A stretch of 64,000 bases of DNA from Reichenbachiella sp. (GCF_033344935.1 NZ_JAWPMM010000001.1:1908001-1972000); one strand, 5' to 3'; positions 17,159 to 26,557 are shown, counted from the first letter of the stretch. Numbers and translations: made by a program. The notes: generated by a model from the sequence alone, not told the origin.

Positions 17159-18889
17159 ATGAAAAAACTCGATAAGCTTATTCTCAAATCTTTTATCGGG
17201 CCATTTGTCATTACCTTTTTGGTGGCAGTGTTCATTTTGTTGCTAGTCTACATGATGAAGTATTTCGATGACTTCATTGGTAAGAACATTGGTTTTGCCA
17301 CTCTGGGGGAATTAATGGGATATTTCAGTATCAACCAAATGCCTATGGCGTTGCCACTAGCTGTATTGATTTCGTCCTTGATGACCTATGGGAAGCTGGG
17401 AGAGCATTTCGAGTTAACCGCCATCAAAGGATCAGGTATTTCTCTCCTTAGAATCATTTTGCCGGCGTTTGTATTTTGTTTGATGCTGGCATTGGGCGCA
17501 TTCTTTTTAAGTGATCGAGTGGTGCCTACTGCCAACTTGCGAGCATTTAGTTTGTTGTATGATATTAAGCAAACGAAACCTGCATTAGATCTTAGAGAGG
17601 GGCAATTTTATAACGGTATTCCAAAGTATAGTATCAAGATTGAAAAGAAATACCCAGACGGAATTTCCATCAAGGGTATTGTCATCTATGATCATACGGC
17701 AGGATCGGGTAATAAAACGGTAATACTTGCTGATTCTTGTAGAATGTATTCCTTTATGGGGGATAGATATCTCAAGATGGATTTGTTCAATGGTAATTAT
17801 TACGTAGAAGAAGAAAAGGCCTCGGGGCGGAAAGGTAAGGATCAAATTACTCAATTTGTAAGGACCAAATTCGTCAATATGGATTTGGTTTTCAGTCTGG
17901 CATCATTTGATCTGAATGATACGGATGATAATCTTTTTGCCGATAATAGGTACATGAAAGGCATTAAAGAATTAACAGAGAGTATTGATTCTATGAACCA
18001 CTCTATGTTGGACTCAAAGCATAAAGTGTATGGAAGTGTAGCTGGTTCTTATAAGTTGCACATGGCAGGGTATATCTCTCCGCCAGAAGAATTAACAAGA
18101 GAGAAGGAAATGCTTGACTCTTTAAAGGAGTTGAGAGTGGCTTTGAGAGATTCGCTACGGCAAATTGCTAAACTAAATGCAAGAGACTCTTTAGAAACTG
18201 AAGCTGATTCGATTCCGAAAAAGAAACTAGCTTCAAAATCTTTTAGGAAAGACCGGACAAAAAGTACCAGAGGCGTGGTCACTGCAAAGACAAAAAACTT
18301 TCAAGTCAAGAAAAAAATAGAGAAAAAGGCTCGTTTGGATACTTTATTTATTAATAGCGATTCTTTAATTGCCCTGATCAAACTCAAAATGGATAGCGTC
18401 TATGAAAAACAAGGAGTAAAAGATCAGGTGCTGTCGAGGGCTGTAGGGAATGCTAGAAACATTAAGTCCACTTTGAATAGTAGTGTGCTAAAGATGCGAG
18501 GCTTGAAAACTTCTCTAGATTCGCATGTAGTGGAGAAATATAAAAAATACGCCCAGGCTTTTTCATGTATCGTGATGTTTCTGATTGGCGCACCATTGGG
18601 CGCAATCATAAAGCGAGGAGGTTTAGGGTTTCCTGTGATCATCTCTATATTCTTTTTTATTATCTTCTATGTGCTCACTAGTGTAGGAGATAAGTGGGCG
18701 AAAAGCGGGGTGGTAGATGGCTTGTATGCTGCCTGGATGGCCAATGTTGTACTGTTTCCAATTGGTGTTTTCTTCCTGAAGCAGGCGCGTAAGGATGCTA
18801 AGATATTTGATGCTGACTTCTACAGCGTTTGGATTGACCGCGCGAAAAGCTGGTGGGAGTCTAGAAAGAATAAAAAGCAAACCGTATAA
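17159..18889 (+). CDS. LptF/LptG (YjgP/YjgQ) family permease
   Basis: Product of 576 aa, longer than the usual 350-400 of LptF or LptG. Three membrane helices at the N-terminus (KKLDKLILKSFIGPFVITF at 2-20, then around 60 and 100) and three at the C-terminus (about 468-485, 492-512, 527-547) flank a large periplasmic domain. The part at about 265-460 is a hydrophilic, Lys/Ser/Asp-rich extension predicted helical or disordered. LptF/G permeases form, with the LptB ATPase, the transporter that lifts lipopolysaccharide out of the inner membrane. It lies 5' of rpsO-pnp but is separated by a clear promoter. Confidence 0.88.
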   Translation: MKKLDKLILKSFIGPFVITFLVAVFILLLVYMMKYFDDFIGKNIGFATLGELMGYFSINQMPMALPLAVLISSLMTYGKLGEHFELTAIKGSGISLLRIILPAFVFCLMLALGAFFLSDRVVPTANLRAFSLLYDIKQTKPALDLREGQFYNGIPKYSIKIEKKYPDGISIKGIVIYDHTAGSGNKTVILADSCRMYSFMGDRYLKMDLFNGNYYVEEEKASGRKGKDQITQFVRTKFVNMDLVFSLASFDLNDTDDNLFADNRYMKGIKELTESIDSMNHSMLDSKHKVYGSVAGSYKLHMAGYISPPEELTREKEMLDSLKELRVALRDSLRQIAKLNARDSLETEADSIPKKKLASKSFRKDRTKSTRGVVTAKTKNFQVKKKIEKKARLDTLFINSDSLIALIKLKMDSVYEKQGVKDQVLSRAVGNARNIKSTLNSSVLKMRGLKTSLDSHVVEKYKKYAQAFSCIVMFLIGAPLGAIIKRGGLGFPVIISIFFFIIFYVLTSVGDKWAKSGVVDGLYAAWMANVVLFPIGVFFLKQARKDAKIFDADFYSVWIDRAKSWWESRKNKKQTV

Positions 18890-18892
18890 GGC

Positions 18893-18923
18893 TTTGTTTT
18901 AATGATTTGAATTCCTAATTTTG
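18893..18923 (+). promoter_or_regulatory. Bacteroidota-type promoter of rpsO
   Basis: TTTG at 18893-18896 and TAATTTTG at 18916-18923 are separated by 19 bp, matching the -33 TTTG / -7 TAnnTTTG consensus used by the Bacteroidota sigma factor. The start codon of rpsO is 40 bp downstream. Confidence 0.8.
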
Positions 18924-18963
18924 CATTTCGAAAAAATACAATTAATTAAACTTTTTACTAAGC

Positions 18964-19239
18964 ATGTATTTAACAACAGATAAGAAACAAGAATTGTTTG
19001 AAAATCATGGTCGGTTGAAGTCTAAGAAGGATACAGGTTCTGCGGAATCACAAATCGCTCTCTTTACTCACCGAATCAATCACTTGACAGATCACTTGAA
19101 GTCACACAAAAAAGATCACTCTACTAGATTAGGTCTTTTGAAATTGGTAGGTAAGAGAAGAAGCCTTCTCGATTACCTTTACAAGAAAGATATCGAAAGA
19201 TATAGAGCGGTAATCGCTGAATTAGGATTAAGAAAATAA
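18964..19239 (+). CDS. rpsO: 30S ribosomal protein S15
   Basis: Product of 91 aa. It shows the diagnostic S15 segments: [42 protein letters not shown] and [14 protein letters not shown]15 is a primary binding protein of 16S rRNA in the central domain of the small subunit. It is followed by a strong terminator and then pnp, the same gene order as in many bacteria. It is driven by its own promoter in the gap after the permease gene. Confidence 0.98.
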   Translation: MYLTTDKKQELFENHGRLKSKKDTGSAESQIALFTHRINHLTDHLKSHKKDHSTRLGLLKLVGKRRSLLDYLYKKDIERYRAVIAELGLRK

Positions 19240-19250
19240 AAATATGCGCA

Positions 19251-19280
19251 AAAGGAAGTCTCTCACAGACTTCCTTTTTT
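19251..19280 (+). terminator. intrinsic terminator after rpsO
   Basis: A perfect 11-bp stem (AAAGGAAGTCT/AGACTTCCTTT) with a 5-base loop runs into a T-tract at 19275-19280. It separates rpsO from pnp. Confidence 0.9.
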
Positions 19281-19358
19281 GTTCTTTCTCACTCGTTAAT
19301 AACAAATTTTGACATTCACTCACACTCAATTTTTTAGTCAAAATTTAACATTTTACTT

Positions 19359-21506
19359 ATGTCATTAAACGTAGTAACAAAGTCCGTCAAATTAAAAGAC
19401 GGCAGAGAGATTACTATCGAGACTGGAAAATTGGCCAAGCAGGCTGACGGTTCGGTAGTTGTCAAAATGGGTAAAACCATGTTGTTGGCCACAGTAGTGT
19501 CTAACAAAGAAGCTAGAGAAGGTGTAGATTTCCTTCCAATGTCTGTTGATTATCAAGAGAAATTTGCTGCAGCTGGAAAAATCCCTGGTGGATTTTTGAA
19601 AAGAGAAGGCAGATTGTCTGACAACGAGGTGTTGGTTTGTAGATTGGTAGATAGAGCATTGAGACCATTGTTTCCTAGCGACTATCATGCTGAAACACAA
19701 GTAATGATCTCTTTGATTTCATTGGATGAAAACGATCTTCCAGATGCATTGGCTGCATTGGCTGCTTCTGCTGCTTTGGCCGTATCGGATATTCCATTTG
19801 GAGGACCGATCTCTGAGGTAAGAGTAGCTCAGAAGGATGGTGAATTCATCATCAACCCTACCAAAACTCAATTGGAAGGTTCTGACCTGGACATGATCAT
19901 CGCTGGTACTAAAGACGATATCATGATGGTAGAAGGTGAGTTGCTTGAAGTTTCTGAGGAAACTATGATCGGTGCGATTAAAGCAGGTCATGAGGCTATT
20001 ATTGATCAGTGTAATATTCAGTTGGAATTAACTGAAGCTGTAGGCAAAACTGAAAAGAGAGAGTATTCTCACGAAGAAGAGCCAGATGAAGAGCTAAGAG
20101 CGGACATCAAAGCAAAAACTTTTGATAAAGTTTATGCAGTAGCAAAAGAAGGTAATCCAAACAAAAGTATCCGTAAGGAGAAATTTGCTGCGATTATCGA
20201 AGAATACAAAGAAGGACTTCCTGAATTACCAGAAGGTGAGTCTCACAACGAAGGTTTGATTGCAAAATATTACCACGATGTGGAAAAAGAAGCAATCAGA
20301 CAGTGTGTATTAGACACAAGAAAAAGATTGGACGGACGTGAACTAGACGAAATCAGACCCATCTGGTCTGAGGTAGATTACTTGCCATCAGCGCACGGAT
20401 CTGCTATTTTCACTAGAGGTGAAACTCAGTCTTTGACTTCAGTTACTTTGGGTACCAAGCTAGACGAACAAATGGTAGACGGTGCAGTGCACTCTGGATA
20501 CAACAAGTTCTTCTTACACTACAACTTCCCTGCATTCTCTACTGGAGAAGCTAGACCAAACAGAGGTCCTGGACGTAGAGAAGTAGGTCACGGTAACTTG
20601 GCATGGAGAGCCATCAAGCCAATGCTTCCTGCAGACGAAGAGAATCCATACACTATCAGAGTAGTTTCTGATATTTTGGAATCTAACGGTTCGTCTTCTA
20701 TGGCAACAGTTTGTGCTGGTTCACTAGCGTTGATGGATGCGGGTATTCCGTTGAAGTCGCCAGTGTCTGGTATCGCGATGGGAATGATCTCTGATTCAGA
20801 GACAGGAAAATATGCGATCCTTTCAGATATCTTGGGTGATGAAGATCACTTGGGAGACATGGACTTCAAAGTAACTGGAAACGACAACGGTATCACTGCA
20901 TGTCAGATGGATATTAAAGTGGATGGTTTGTCTTACGAAGTATTGACAGAAGCATTGATGCAGGCGAAAGCAGGTAGAGCTCATATCCTTGGTGAAATGA
21001 GAAAGACCATGACTGAGTCTAGAGATGATATGAAGTCTCATGCACCAAGATCTACCATGATCAGAATTGAAAAAGAAATGATCGGGCCATTAATTGGACC
21101 AGGTGGTAAAATCATTCAGGAGATTCAGAAAGAATCTGGCGCGACTGTAACAGTAACAGAAGACGATAAAAACGGTATCGTAAACGTCTTTACTGCTGAT
21201 GGAGATGCGATGAAAGAAGCCCTAAGAAGAATCAACAACATTGTGGCTACGCCAGATGTTGGGGAGACTTACGAAGGTAAAGTGAAGTCGATCATGCCAT
21301 TTGGTGCGTTTATCGAATTCATGCCTGGTAAAGATGGTTTGCTTCATATTTCTGAGATCAAATGGGAGCGAGTGGAGAATATGGACGGCGTACTAGAAGT
21401 TGGCGAAGAGATCAAAGTGAAGTTGATCGAAATCGACAAGAAAACTGGTAAGTTCAGATTGTCAAGAAAAGCGCTTTTACCAAAGCCAGAAAAAAAAGAA
21501 GGGTAA
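19359..21506 (+). CDS. pnp: polyribonucleotide nucleotidyltransferase
   Basis: Product of 715 aa with full PNPase architecture. It has two RNase PH-like domains (about 10-140 and 310-545, the second containing [25 protein letters not shown]-type active-site residues and [16 protein letters not shown]), a linking helical domain, a KH domain around [15 protein letters not shown] (about 570-585) and a C-terminal S1 domain ([20 protein letters not shown], about 628-700). It degrades RNA 3'-to-5' using phosphate and can add heteropolymeric tails. It has its own transcription unit between two terminators. Confidence 0.98.
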   Translation: MSLNVVTKSVKLKDGREITIETGKLAKQADGSVVVKMGKTMLLATVVSNKEAREGVDFLPMSVDYQEKFAAAGKIPGGFLKREGRLSDNEVLVCRLVDRALRPLFPSDYHAETQVMISLISLDENDLPDALAALAASAALAVSDIPFGGPISEVRVAQKDGEFIINPTKTQLEGSDLDMIIAGTKDDIMMVEGELLEVSEETMIGAIKAGHEAIIDQCNIQLELTEAVGKTEKREYSHEEEPDEELRADIKAKTFDKVYAVAKEGNPNKSIRKEKFAAIIEEYKEGLPELPEGESHNEGLIAKYYHDVEKEAIRQCVLDTRKRLDGRELDEIRPIWSEVDYLPSAHGSAIFTRGETQSLTSVTLGTKLDEQMVDGAVHSGYNKFFLHYNFPAFSTGEARPNRGPGRREVGHGNLAWRAIKPMLPADEENPYTIRVVSDILESNGSSSMATVCAGSLALMDAGIPLKSPVSGIAMGMISDSETGKYAILSDILGDEDHLGDMDFKVTGNDNGITACQMDIKVDGLSYEVLTEALMQAKAGRAHILGEMRKTMTESRDDMKSHAPRSTMIRIEKEMIGPLIGPGGKIIQEIQKESGATVTVTEDDKNGIVNVFTADGDAMKEALRRINNIVATPDVGETYEGKVKSIMPFGAFIEFMPGKDGLLHISEIKWERVENMDGVLEVGEEIKVKLIEIDKKTGKFRLSRKALLPKPEKKEG

Positions 21507-21530
21507 TTAACCCTTTTGAAATTATAGATA

Positions 21531-21557
21531 AAAACCACGCCTAGATGCGTGGTTTTT
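21531..21557 (+). terminator. intrinsic terminator after pnp
   Basis: The stem AAAACCACGC/GCGTGGTTTT (10 bp) with a 6-base loop is followed by further T residues. It lies 24 bp after the pnp stop codon. Confidence 0.88.
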
Positions 21558-21691
21558 TGTTTAAAAAAAAGCTATTTGCTCATAGATAAAGATTATCTAT
21601 CTGCGTAAACTTTTTTTGATATTAAATGTTTTATAGTCGATTAGCTTCATGCTAAATTGCAAAATCATTTTTAAATAGAAGTATTGAAATA

Positions 21692-22642
21692 ATGACTCAA
21701 GAGAACGTAAAAGTATTGATCATAGGCTCAGGACCTGCGGGTTACACAGCTGCTATATATGCCTCAAGAGCAGGGTTGAAGCCAGTATTGTACACTGGTG
21801 GTGAGCCTGGAGGACAATTGACCACCACTAATGATGTGGAGAACTTTCCTGGCTATCCTGATGGTGTGAATGGCCCTCAAATGATGACTGATCTTCAGAA
21901 GCAAGCTGAACGGTTTGAAACCGATGTTCGCTTTGGATTGGTGACGTCTGTAGACTTTTCTGGTTACCCACACAAGGTGATTGTAGATGAGAAGCATGAG
22001 ATTACCGCTGAGGCTGTTATTATCTCAACAGGAGCAAGCGCTAAATACTTAGGACTTGAATCTGAAAAAAGACTATTGAATGTAGGTGTATCAGCTTGTG
22101 CGGTTTGTGATGGTTTCTTTTATAGAGGAAAAGAAGTGGCTGTTGTAGGTGGTGGTGATACCGCTGCAGAAGAAGCTACTTACTTGGCGAATATTTGCCC
22201 TAAAGTTTACCTTTTGGTAAGAAGAGATGAAATGCGTGCTTCTAAAATCATGCAACAGCGTGTATTGAATACACCAAACATCGAAGTGCTTTGGAATACA
22301 TCTACCGATGAAGTGTTGGGTAAAGATGAAGTTGAAGGTATGAGAGTGGTTGACACTGTTACTGGTGAGAAGAGAGAGATTCCAATCAGCGGCTTCTTTG
22401 TTGCCATTGGTCACAAGCCAAATACAGATATCTTCAAAGATTATTTGGAAATGGATGAATCTGGATATTTAATCGTGGAGCCAGGTACGTCCAAGACAAA
22501 AGTGGAAGGCGTGTTTGTAACGGGTGATGCTGCCGATCGAGTATACCGTCAGGCAGTAACTGCTGCAGGTACTGGCTGTATGGGTGCCCTGGATGCTGAG
22601 CGATTCTTAGCAGCCAAAGAATTTGAAAGTGTAGAACAATAA
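21692..22642 (+). CDS. trxB: thioredoxin-disulfide reductase
   Basis: Product of 316 aa, the standard low-molecular-weight bacterial TrxR. It has an FAD-binding GSGPAGYTAAIYASRAG loop at residues 12-28, the redox motif CAVCDG with Cys136 and Cys139, the NADPH-binding GGGDTAAEEA loop just after it, and the C-terminal FAD motif GVFVTGDAADRVYRQAVTAAG. It passes electrons from NADPH to thioredoxin. The next gene, an M23 peptidase, begins 6 bp after its stop codon, so the pair is co-transcribed. Confidence 0.97.
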   Translation: MTQENVKVLIIGSGPAGYTAAIYASRAGLKPVLYTGGEPGGQLTTTNDVENFPGYPDGVNGPQMMTDLQKQAERFETDVRFGLVTSVDFSGYPHKVIVDEKHEITAEAVIISTGASAKYLGLESEKRLLNVGVSACAVCDGFFYRGKEVAVVGGGDTAAEEATYLANICPKVYLLVRRDEMRASKIMQQRVLNTPNIEVLWNTSTDEVLGKDEVEGMRVVDTVTGEKREIPISGFFVAIGHKPNTDIFKDYLEMDESGYLIVEPGTSKTKVEGVFVTGDAADRVYRQAVTAAGTGCMGALDAERFLAAKEFESVEQ

Positions 22643-22648
22643 TAAGGT

Positions 22649-23674
22649 TTGATACTAAGAGTAATCGTAATAATATGTGCTGTGTCATTGTTCACGGCAA
22701 ACAAATCCTTCAGTCAGAAAAAGCTGAAGGATTTTTTTAAATTCAAAAACAAAGAGATAGTTCCAATCATTCCTGAGGATACCATCATCGATATAGATGA
22801 AGATATTTTTGTCATTGAAGATGCTTATTGGGATAGCTTGGCGATGGAGGAGGAGGTTTCACTGCAGCGTGAGTTAAATATGCTGCGTGAAGATACTGCC
22901 GAAGTAATATTGGCCTATGATGTTCCTGTTCAGGTGACTGAGCAATTGATGATAGACTCAGTATGGGTGACGCTTCGTGAGTATTACAGCACCTGGAGTA
23001 CCACTAAAGTGAACCCTTATGAAATCGATGGAGAGAAATTTTCGGATACCCTTGCGCTTTCATTGACCTTTGAAAACCCAGCTTTAGATTGGTGCCTGCC
23101 TATTCCCAATACAGAAGTTACCTCTCCATTTGGCTTGAGACGCTGGCGATGGCATTATGGGGATGATCTAAGGTTAAAAACAGGGGATTCCGTCAGAGTG
23201 GCATTTGATGGAATCGTAAGAGTAGCTCAATATGACCGATACGGTTACGGCCATTATATTTTGATTAGACATTACAATGGGTTAGAAACACTTTATGGAC
23301 ACTTGAGTAAGCGGTTGTTGAAGCCGGGCGATGTGGTGAAAGCTGGTGACGTGCTAGGCCTGGGAGGAAGCACAGGAAGAAGTAGTGGACCTCACCTGCA
23401 TTTTGAAACGAGATATCAGGGCAATGCAATTGACCCCAAAGAGATATTCAATTTCGATATGGATACCATTCGCACGACCACCATGATTGTTACACCAGAT
23501 ACCTTCTCTTATTTAAAAGAAGCTCGCAAGATCAGGTATCATCGCGTACGCAGTGGAGATACTTTGAGTCATATTAGTTATCGTTATGGTGTATCTATTA
23601 ATAAGATTTGCCGTTTGAATGGAATCAGAAGAAGTACTATCTTGAGAGTTGGTCAGCGCTTAAGGATTACTTGA
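22649..23674 (+). CDS. M23 family metallopeptidase with LysM domain
   Basis: Product of 341 aa. A TTG at 22649 is the only reasonable start: an in-frame TAA lies two codons upstream and starting here gives a signal peptide (ILRVIVIICAVSLFTANKSFSQ). The M23 (lysostaphin/DD-endopeptidase) domain spans about 150-270. The zinc ligands are His169 and Asp173 in HYGDD, and HLH at 249-251 supplies the general base and third ligand, so the enzyme looks active. The C-terminal LysM (about 297-341, YHRVRSGDTLSHISYRYGVS) binds peptidoglycan. It probably cleaves peptide cross-links in the cell wall, and is co-transcribed with trxB. Confidence 0.93.
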   Translation: MILRVIVIICAVSLFTANKSFSQKKLKDFFKFKNKEIVPIIPEDTIIDIDEDIFVIEDAYWDSLAMEEEVSLQRELNMLREDTAEVILAYDVPVQVTEQLMIDSVWVTLREYYSTWSTTKVNPYEIDGEKFSDTLALSLTFENPALDWCLPIPNTEVTSPFGLRRWRWHYGDDLRLKTGDSVRVAFDGIVRVAQYDRYGYGHYILIRHYNGLETLYGHLSKRLLKPGDVVKAGDVLGLGGSTGRSSGPHLHFETRYQGNAIDPKEIFNFDMDTIRTTTMIVTPDTFSYLKEARKIRYHRVRSGDTLSHISYRYGVSINKICRLNGIRRSTILRVGQRLRIT

Positions 23675-23683
23675 TTTTTTTTC

Positions 23684-23759
23684 TGTCACTTCGAGTGACA
23701 GCGAGAAGTCTTAATGATTTTTTATTGACGATGAGATTTCTCCTACCGTCGAAATGACA
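23684..23759. repeat. intergenic dispersed palindromic repeat, copy 3
   Basis: TGTCACTTCGA (23684-23694) and TCGAAATGACA (23749-23759) are inverted repeats with one mismatch in 11. The inner arms, GCGAGAAGTCT and GAGATTTCTCC, also pair partly. This is the common CTTCGAGTGACA/GTCGAAATGACA type of short repeat between Bacteroidota genes. It fills most of the 98-bp gap between the M23 and bshB1 genes. Confidence 0.7.
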
Positions 23760-23772
23760 AAAAAGTATAAAT

Positions 23773-24489
23773 ATGAAATTAGATGTTCTTGTTTTTGCTG
23801 CTCATCCAGACGATGCTGAGTTATCGTGTGGAGGTACTATTCTTTCATTGATTGCTAGTGGCAAAAAAGTAGGTTTGGTGGATTTCACTCGAGGTGAAAT
23901 GGGAACCAGAGGAACCCCTGAGATTCGTGATGCAGAAGCTGAAGCAGCCAGTGAAATTCTAGGTTTGACCATTCGAGAAAATCTTAAATTTCAAGACGTG
24001 TATTTCAAAAATGATGATGAACATGTGCTTGAGGTAGTAAAAAAAATTAGACAGTATCAACCAGATGTTATTTTGGCCAATGCCATAGCAGATCGCCACC
24101 CAGATCATGGCAAAGGAGCTCAGGTTGTAAAACGCGCTACTTTTTTAGCTGGACTGAAGAATGTGAAAACTGATTTAGAAGGGAAGGCACAAGAAAACTG
24201 GTACATCAAAAACTTATATCACTACATTCAGACAGATTTTCACAAACCAAATTTTGTGGTAGACGTTTCCGACTTTTGGGAAACCAGAATGGAAGCAGTA
24301 AGAGCCTACAAGTCTCAGTTTTTTGACCCTTCTGGAGAATCGTCTAATACGTTGATCTCCACTCCCGAATTTATGGAATTAATTGAGGCTAGGGGCAGAG
24401 AGTTCGGCATGTCTATTCGTGTGAAATACGGCGAGGGATTTATTGCAGATAGAATGCCTGGTGTCTCGGATTTGACCTCTTTACTCTGA
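23773..24489 (+). CDS. bshB1: bacillithiol biosynthesis deacetylase BshB1
   Basis: Product of 238 aa of the LmbE/PIG-L deacetylase family. The zinc-binding motif AAHPDDAE is at residues 9-16 with His11, Asp13 and Asp14; the third ligand is the second His of DRHPDHGKGAQ (about residue 113-116). The segment FTRGEMGTRGTPEIRDAEAEAAS is characteristic of the BshB1 subgroup, which removes the acetyl group from GlcNAc-malate in making the thiol bacillithiol. Other bsh genes are not in the window. Its last 175 bp are overlapped on the other strand by the M50 protease frame. Confidence 0.93.
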   Translation: MKLDVLVFAAHPDDAELSCGGTILSLIASGKKVGLVDFTRGEMGTRGTPEIRDAEAEAASEILGLTIRENLKFQDVYFKNDDEHVLEVVKKIRQYQPDVILANAIADRHPDHGKGAQVVKRATFLAGLKNVKTDLEGKAQENWYIKNLYHYIQTDFHKPNFVVDVSDFWETRMEAVRAYKSQFFDPSGESSNTLISTPEFMELIEARGREFGMSIRVKYGEGFIADRMPGVSDLTSLL

Positions 24490-25754
24490 GGCCTGATTTC
24501 CTCCACATTGAAGGGCTTGGGACTGAAAGAAATAACGAATACCCCAAGAGAAATCCAACCTAATACTTTTCTTTTCATATCCAAAGGTTGATTGACAATA
24601 ACTGGTGGATGATAAATACCCAAAGCTCTACCCAATATAAATGCAAAGAGCAACCAACCTGAATATCCTTCAAGTGTAGGGTAAAAGAAGTTTAATGTCA
24701 TTTGAGCAGAGAATATCCCCAAGGCGTACATGAGTTTATCTCTATTTTGAGTAGTGAATTTGGTGAAACATAAAAATAGAAAACCCAAATAGATTAACTC
24801 ATTGATCATACTGTCTGAAAAGCGGTGAGGATTGGCTAGGCCTAGTCCCGCGTAGAAAAGAAAACCGATGTATAATACTTGAGAGACCTTTCGGTGTTGC
24901 TTATATCCAATCAATCCATACAAGATATGTCCTCCGTCTAACTGTCCAATAGGAAGCAAATTCAAAGAAGTAAAAAACAAAGCCAAAAATCCGGCGAAAA
25001 GCCAAGGGTAATGCGCCATTTCATACTTGTTTGGTACTTGGTCAGGGTCCGAAACAAATAGGTATTCAAAGCATGTAAACAAGAGATTTCCGCCAAGGGA
25101 AGTGGAAGTATAAGAAGGCCATGGCTCAAAGGCTGGGTAGCCCCAGTTTTCGATATTTCCATATTCTGCCACATGAGCCAACGAGTCCTGGGCACGGTCT
25201 TCCATGTAAAGGCCATAATGCTGATGCATGTAATGTTCGTAGGTATAAACATGATCAGCGTAGTCCAATCCATAAGTTTCATAATCAGGGTGAATTTTAT
25301 AAATAGACTCACGCTCGGGTAGATTAGTAAAGGCGTAGACCAGTACTAAAAGGGCAACCACAAAACCAGCCAATGGTCCGGCAATACCAATATCGAAATA
25401 TTTTTTACGGCTGTCGATGATGTCCTGAATCTTGATGAAAGCACCCATAGAGCCAAGGGATGGCACGCCAGGGATAAAACCGAGCCACAATGGGATATAA
25501 AAGGGAAGGGTCACTTTTACTTTGTGATACTGGGCCATGAAGTAATGGCCAAATTCATGTACAGTCAGAATAAACAGAAAGGGGATAGAGAACTTAAGTC
25601 CATTGAAAAGTTCAGTCTGTGTGATGGTGTTCTCCCCGTATAACAGCGATTTGCCAGTCATCCATTCTGCTCCAGCGAATGTTGTGACTATCAAGGTAAT
25701 AATGAATAGCCCAATTTGTATGAGCTTAGTTTTATCTTCTTTGTCCTTAAACAT
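24315..25754 (-). CDS. site-2 protease family (M50) membrane metalloprotease
   Basis: Product of 479 aa from the ATG at 25752-25754; the open frame extends 12 codons further upstream into the HAD gene. The zinc motif HEFGH is at His66-Glu67-His70 within a membrane helix, and the third ligand Asp273 is in NLLPIGQLDGGH. About seven hydrophobic segments are present, with a soluble insert between the two motif halves. It is an intramembrane protease of uncharacterised substrate. Oddly, the frame runs on for 58 codons past the end of convergent bshB1, so its C-terminal tail is antisense to that gene. The start overlaps the HAD stop by 8 bp. Confidence 0.88.
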   Translation of the reverse strand: MFKDKEDKTKLIQIGLFIITLIVTTFAGAEWMTGKSLLYGENTITQTELFNGLKFSIPFLFILTVHEFGHYFMAQYHKVKVTLPFYIPLWLGFIPGVPSLGSMGAFIKIQDIIDSRKKYFDIGIAGPLAGFVVALLVLVYAFTNLPERESIYKIHPDYETYGLDYADHVYTYEHYMHQHYGLYMEDRAQDSLAHVAEYGNIENWGYPAFEPWPSYTSTSLGGNLLFTCFEYLFVSDPDQVPNKYEMAHYPWLFAGFLALFFTSLNLLPIGQLDGGHILYGLIGYKQHRKVSQVLYIGFLFYAGLGLANPHRFSDSMINELIYLGFLFLCFTKFTTQNRDKLMYALGIFSAQMTLNFFYPTLEGYSGWLLFAFILGRALGIYHPPVIVNQPLDMKRKVLGWISLGVFVISFSPKPFNVEEIRPQSKEVKSETPGILSAINPSPYFTRIDMPNSLPLASINSINSGVEINVLDDSPEGSKN

Positions 25755-26364
25755 GTGCTGATAAGTTAAATATTTGATCTGGATGGGCAATGTGCATGGT
25801 GTGTATGCCTAACTGAGCTGCGGTATCCAGGTTGTGCTGGGTATCGTCTAGAAATAAGCAATCTTCGGCTTTGTTGTTGGATCGATTTAAAACCTCTTGA
25901 TATATCTCCTCGTCAGGTTTTCTCATCTTTAGCTCATGAGAGAAGTATACCTCATCGGCAAAAGCCTCCAGAGACTCCTCGCCAGATACTTGCTTTATAG
26001 TTTGATTAAAGGCCTCTACGTGGATGGTATTGGTGTTGCTTAGTACCAAGACTTGGTGTTTTTTTCTCAGCTCGTTCATGAAGTCGAGACGGGCTTTAGG
26101 AATACTACCCAGCATAGCACACCAGGCCTTATCTATTTGCGCATCGGTGAGGTTGGTGCCAAACAAATTATTGATTCCTGTTCTAAGTTCTAGATCAGAG
26201 ATGAGTCCTTTTTCATAATCCTGAAACAAACCAGGTTCAAAGTACATTTGGTAGATGTCTTCAAATTTCCAATCTGTTAACTTAGAGAAAGCCTCTGGTG
26301 TACGTTTGAAATCAAGATCGATGATCACGCCACCGAGATCAAAAATTATTGTTTTGATATTCAC
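25747..26364 (-). CDS. HAD family phosphatase, YihX-like
   Basis: Product of 205 aa if it starts at the GTG at 26362-26364, giving VNIKTIIFDLGGVIIDLDF. The only in-frame ATG is 18 codons upstream and would add a non-conserved leader close to the tRNA gene. The nucleophile Asp9 lies in FDLGGVIIDLD, like the FDLGNVIVDID of E. coli YihX (sugar-phosphate phosphatase). Motif II is in VLVLSNTN (Ser), motif III Lys lies in KMRKPDEEIYQ, and motif IV is CLFLDDTQHNLDTAAQLG. It probably dephosphorylates a small phosphometabolite. It is translationally coupled to the M50 gene. Confidence 0.88.
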   Translation of the reverse strand: MNIKTIIFDLGGVIIDLDFKRTPEAFSKLTDWKFEDIYQMYFEPGLFQDYEKGLISDLELRTGINNLFGTNLTDAQIDKAWCAMLGSIPKARLDFMNELRKKHQVLVLSNTNTIHVEAFNQTIKQVSGEESLEAFADEVYFSHELKMRKPDEEIYQEVLNRSNNKAEDCLFLDDTQHNLDTAAQLGIHTMHIAHPDQIFNLSAHV

Positions 26365-26442
26365 CTGTTTGTTTGTGTAATTTTGGGCAAATATGTAACA
26401 TTGCACCTCCAAATTCAAGGCAGTCTCCTAGACTATTTTGAA

Positions 26443-26516
26443 GGGCCTATAACTCAGTTGGTTAGAGTATCTGACTCATAATCAGAAAGTCCCTGGTTCG
26501 AGCCCAGGTGGGCCCA
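26443..26516 (+). tRNA. tRNA with CAU anticodon, probably tRNA-Ile2 (elongator Met possible)
   Basis: A 74-nt cloverleaf is complete: acceptor GGGCCTA/TGGGCCC, D arm ACTC/GAGT, anticodon stem TCTGA/TCAGA with loop CTCATAA (anticodon CAT), 5-base variable loop, T arm CCTGG/CCAGG with TTCGAGC, discriminator A. CCA is not encoded. The C4-G69 and C5-G68 pairs match determinants known for lysidine synthase (TilS) on E. coli tRNA-Ile2, which favours an isoleucine (AUA) tRNA over elongator methionine. The first pair G-C rules out an initiator. Confidence 0.95.
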
Positions 26517-26525
26517 CAGACTAAG

Positions 26526-26557
26526 CCTCCAATACGAAAGTGTTGGAGGTTTTTTTT
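26526..26557 (+). terminator. intrinsic terminator after the tRNA
   Basis: CCTCCAATAC and GTGTTGGAGG form a 10-bp stem (one G-U pair) around a GAAA tetraloop, followed by eight T residues. It begins ten bases after the tRNA. Confidence 0.92.
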
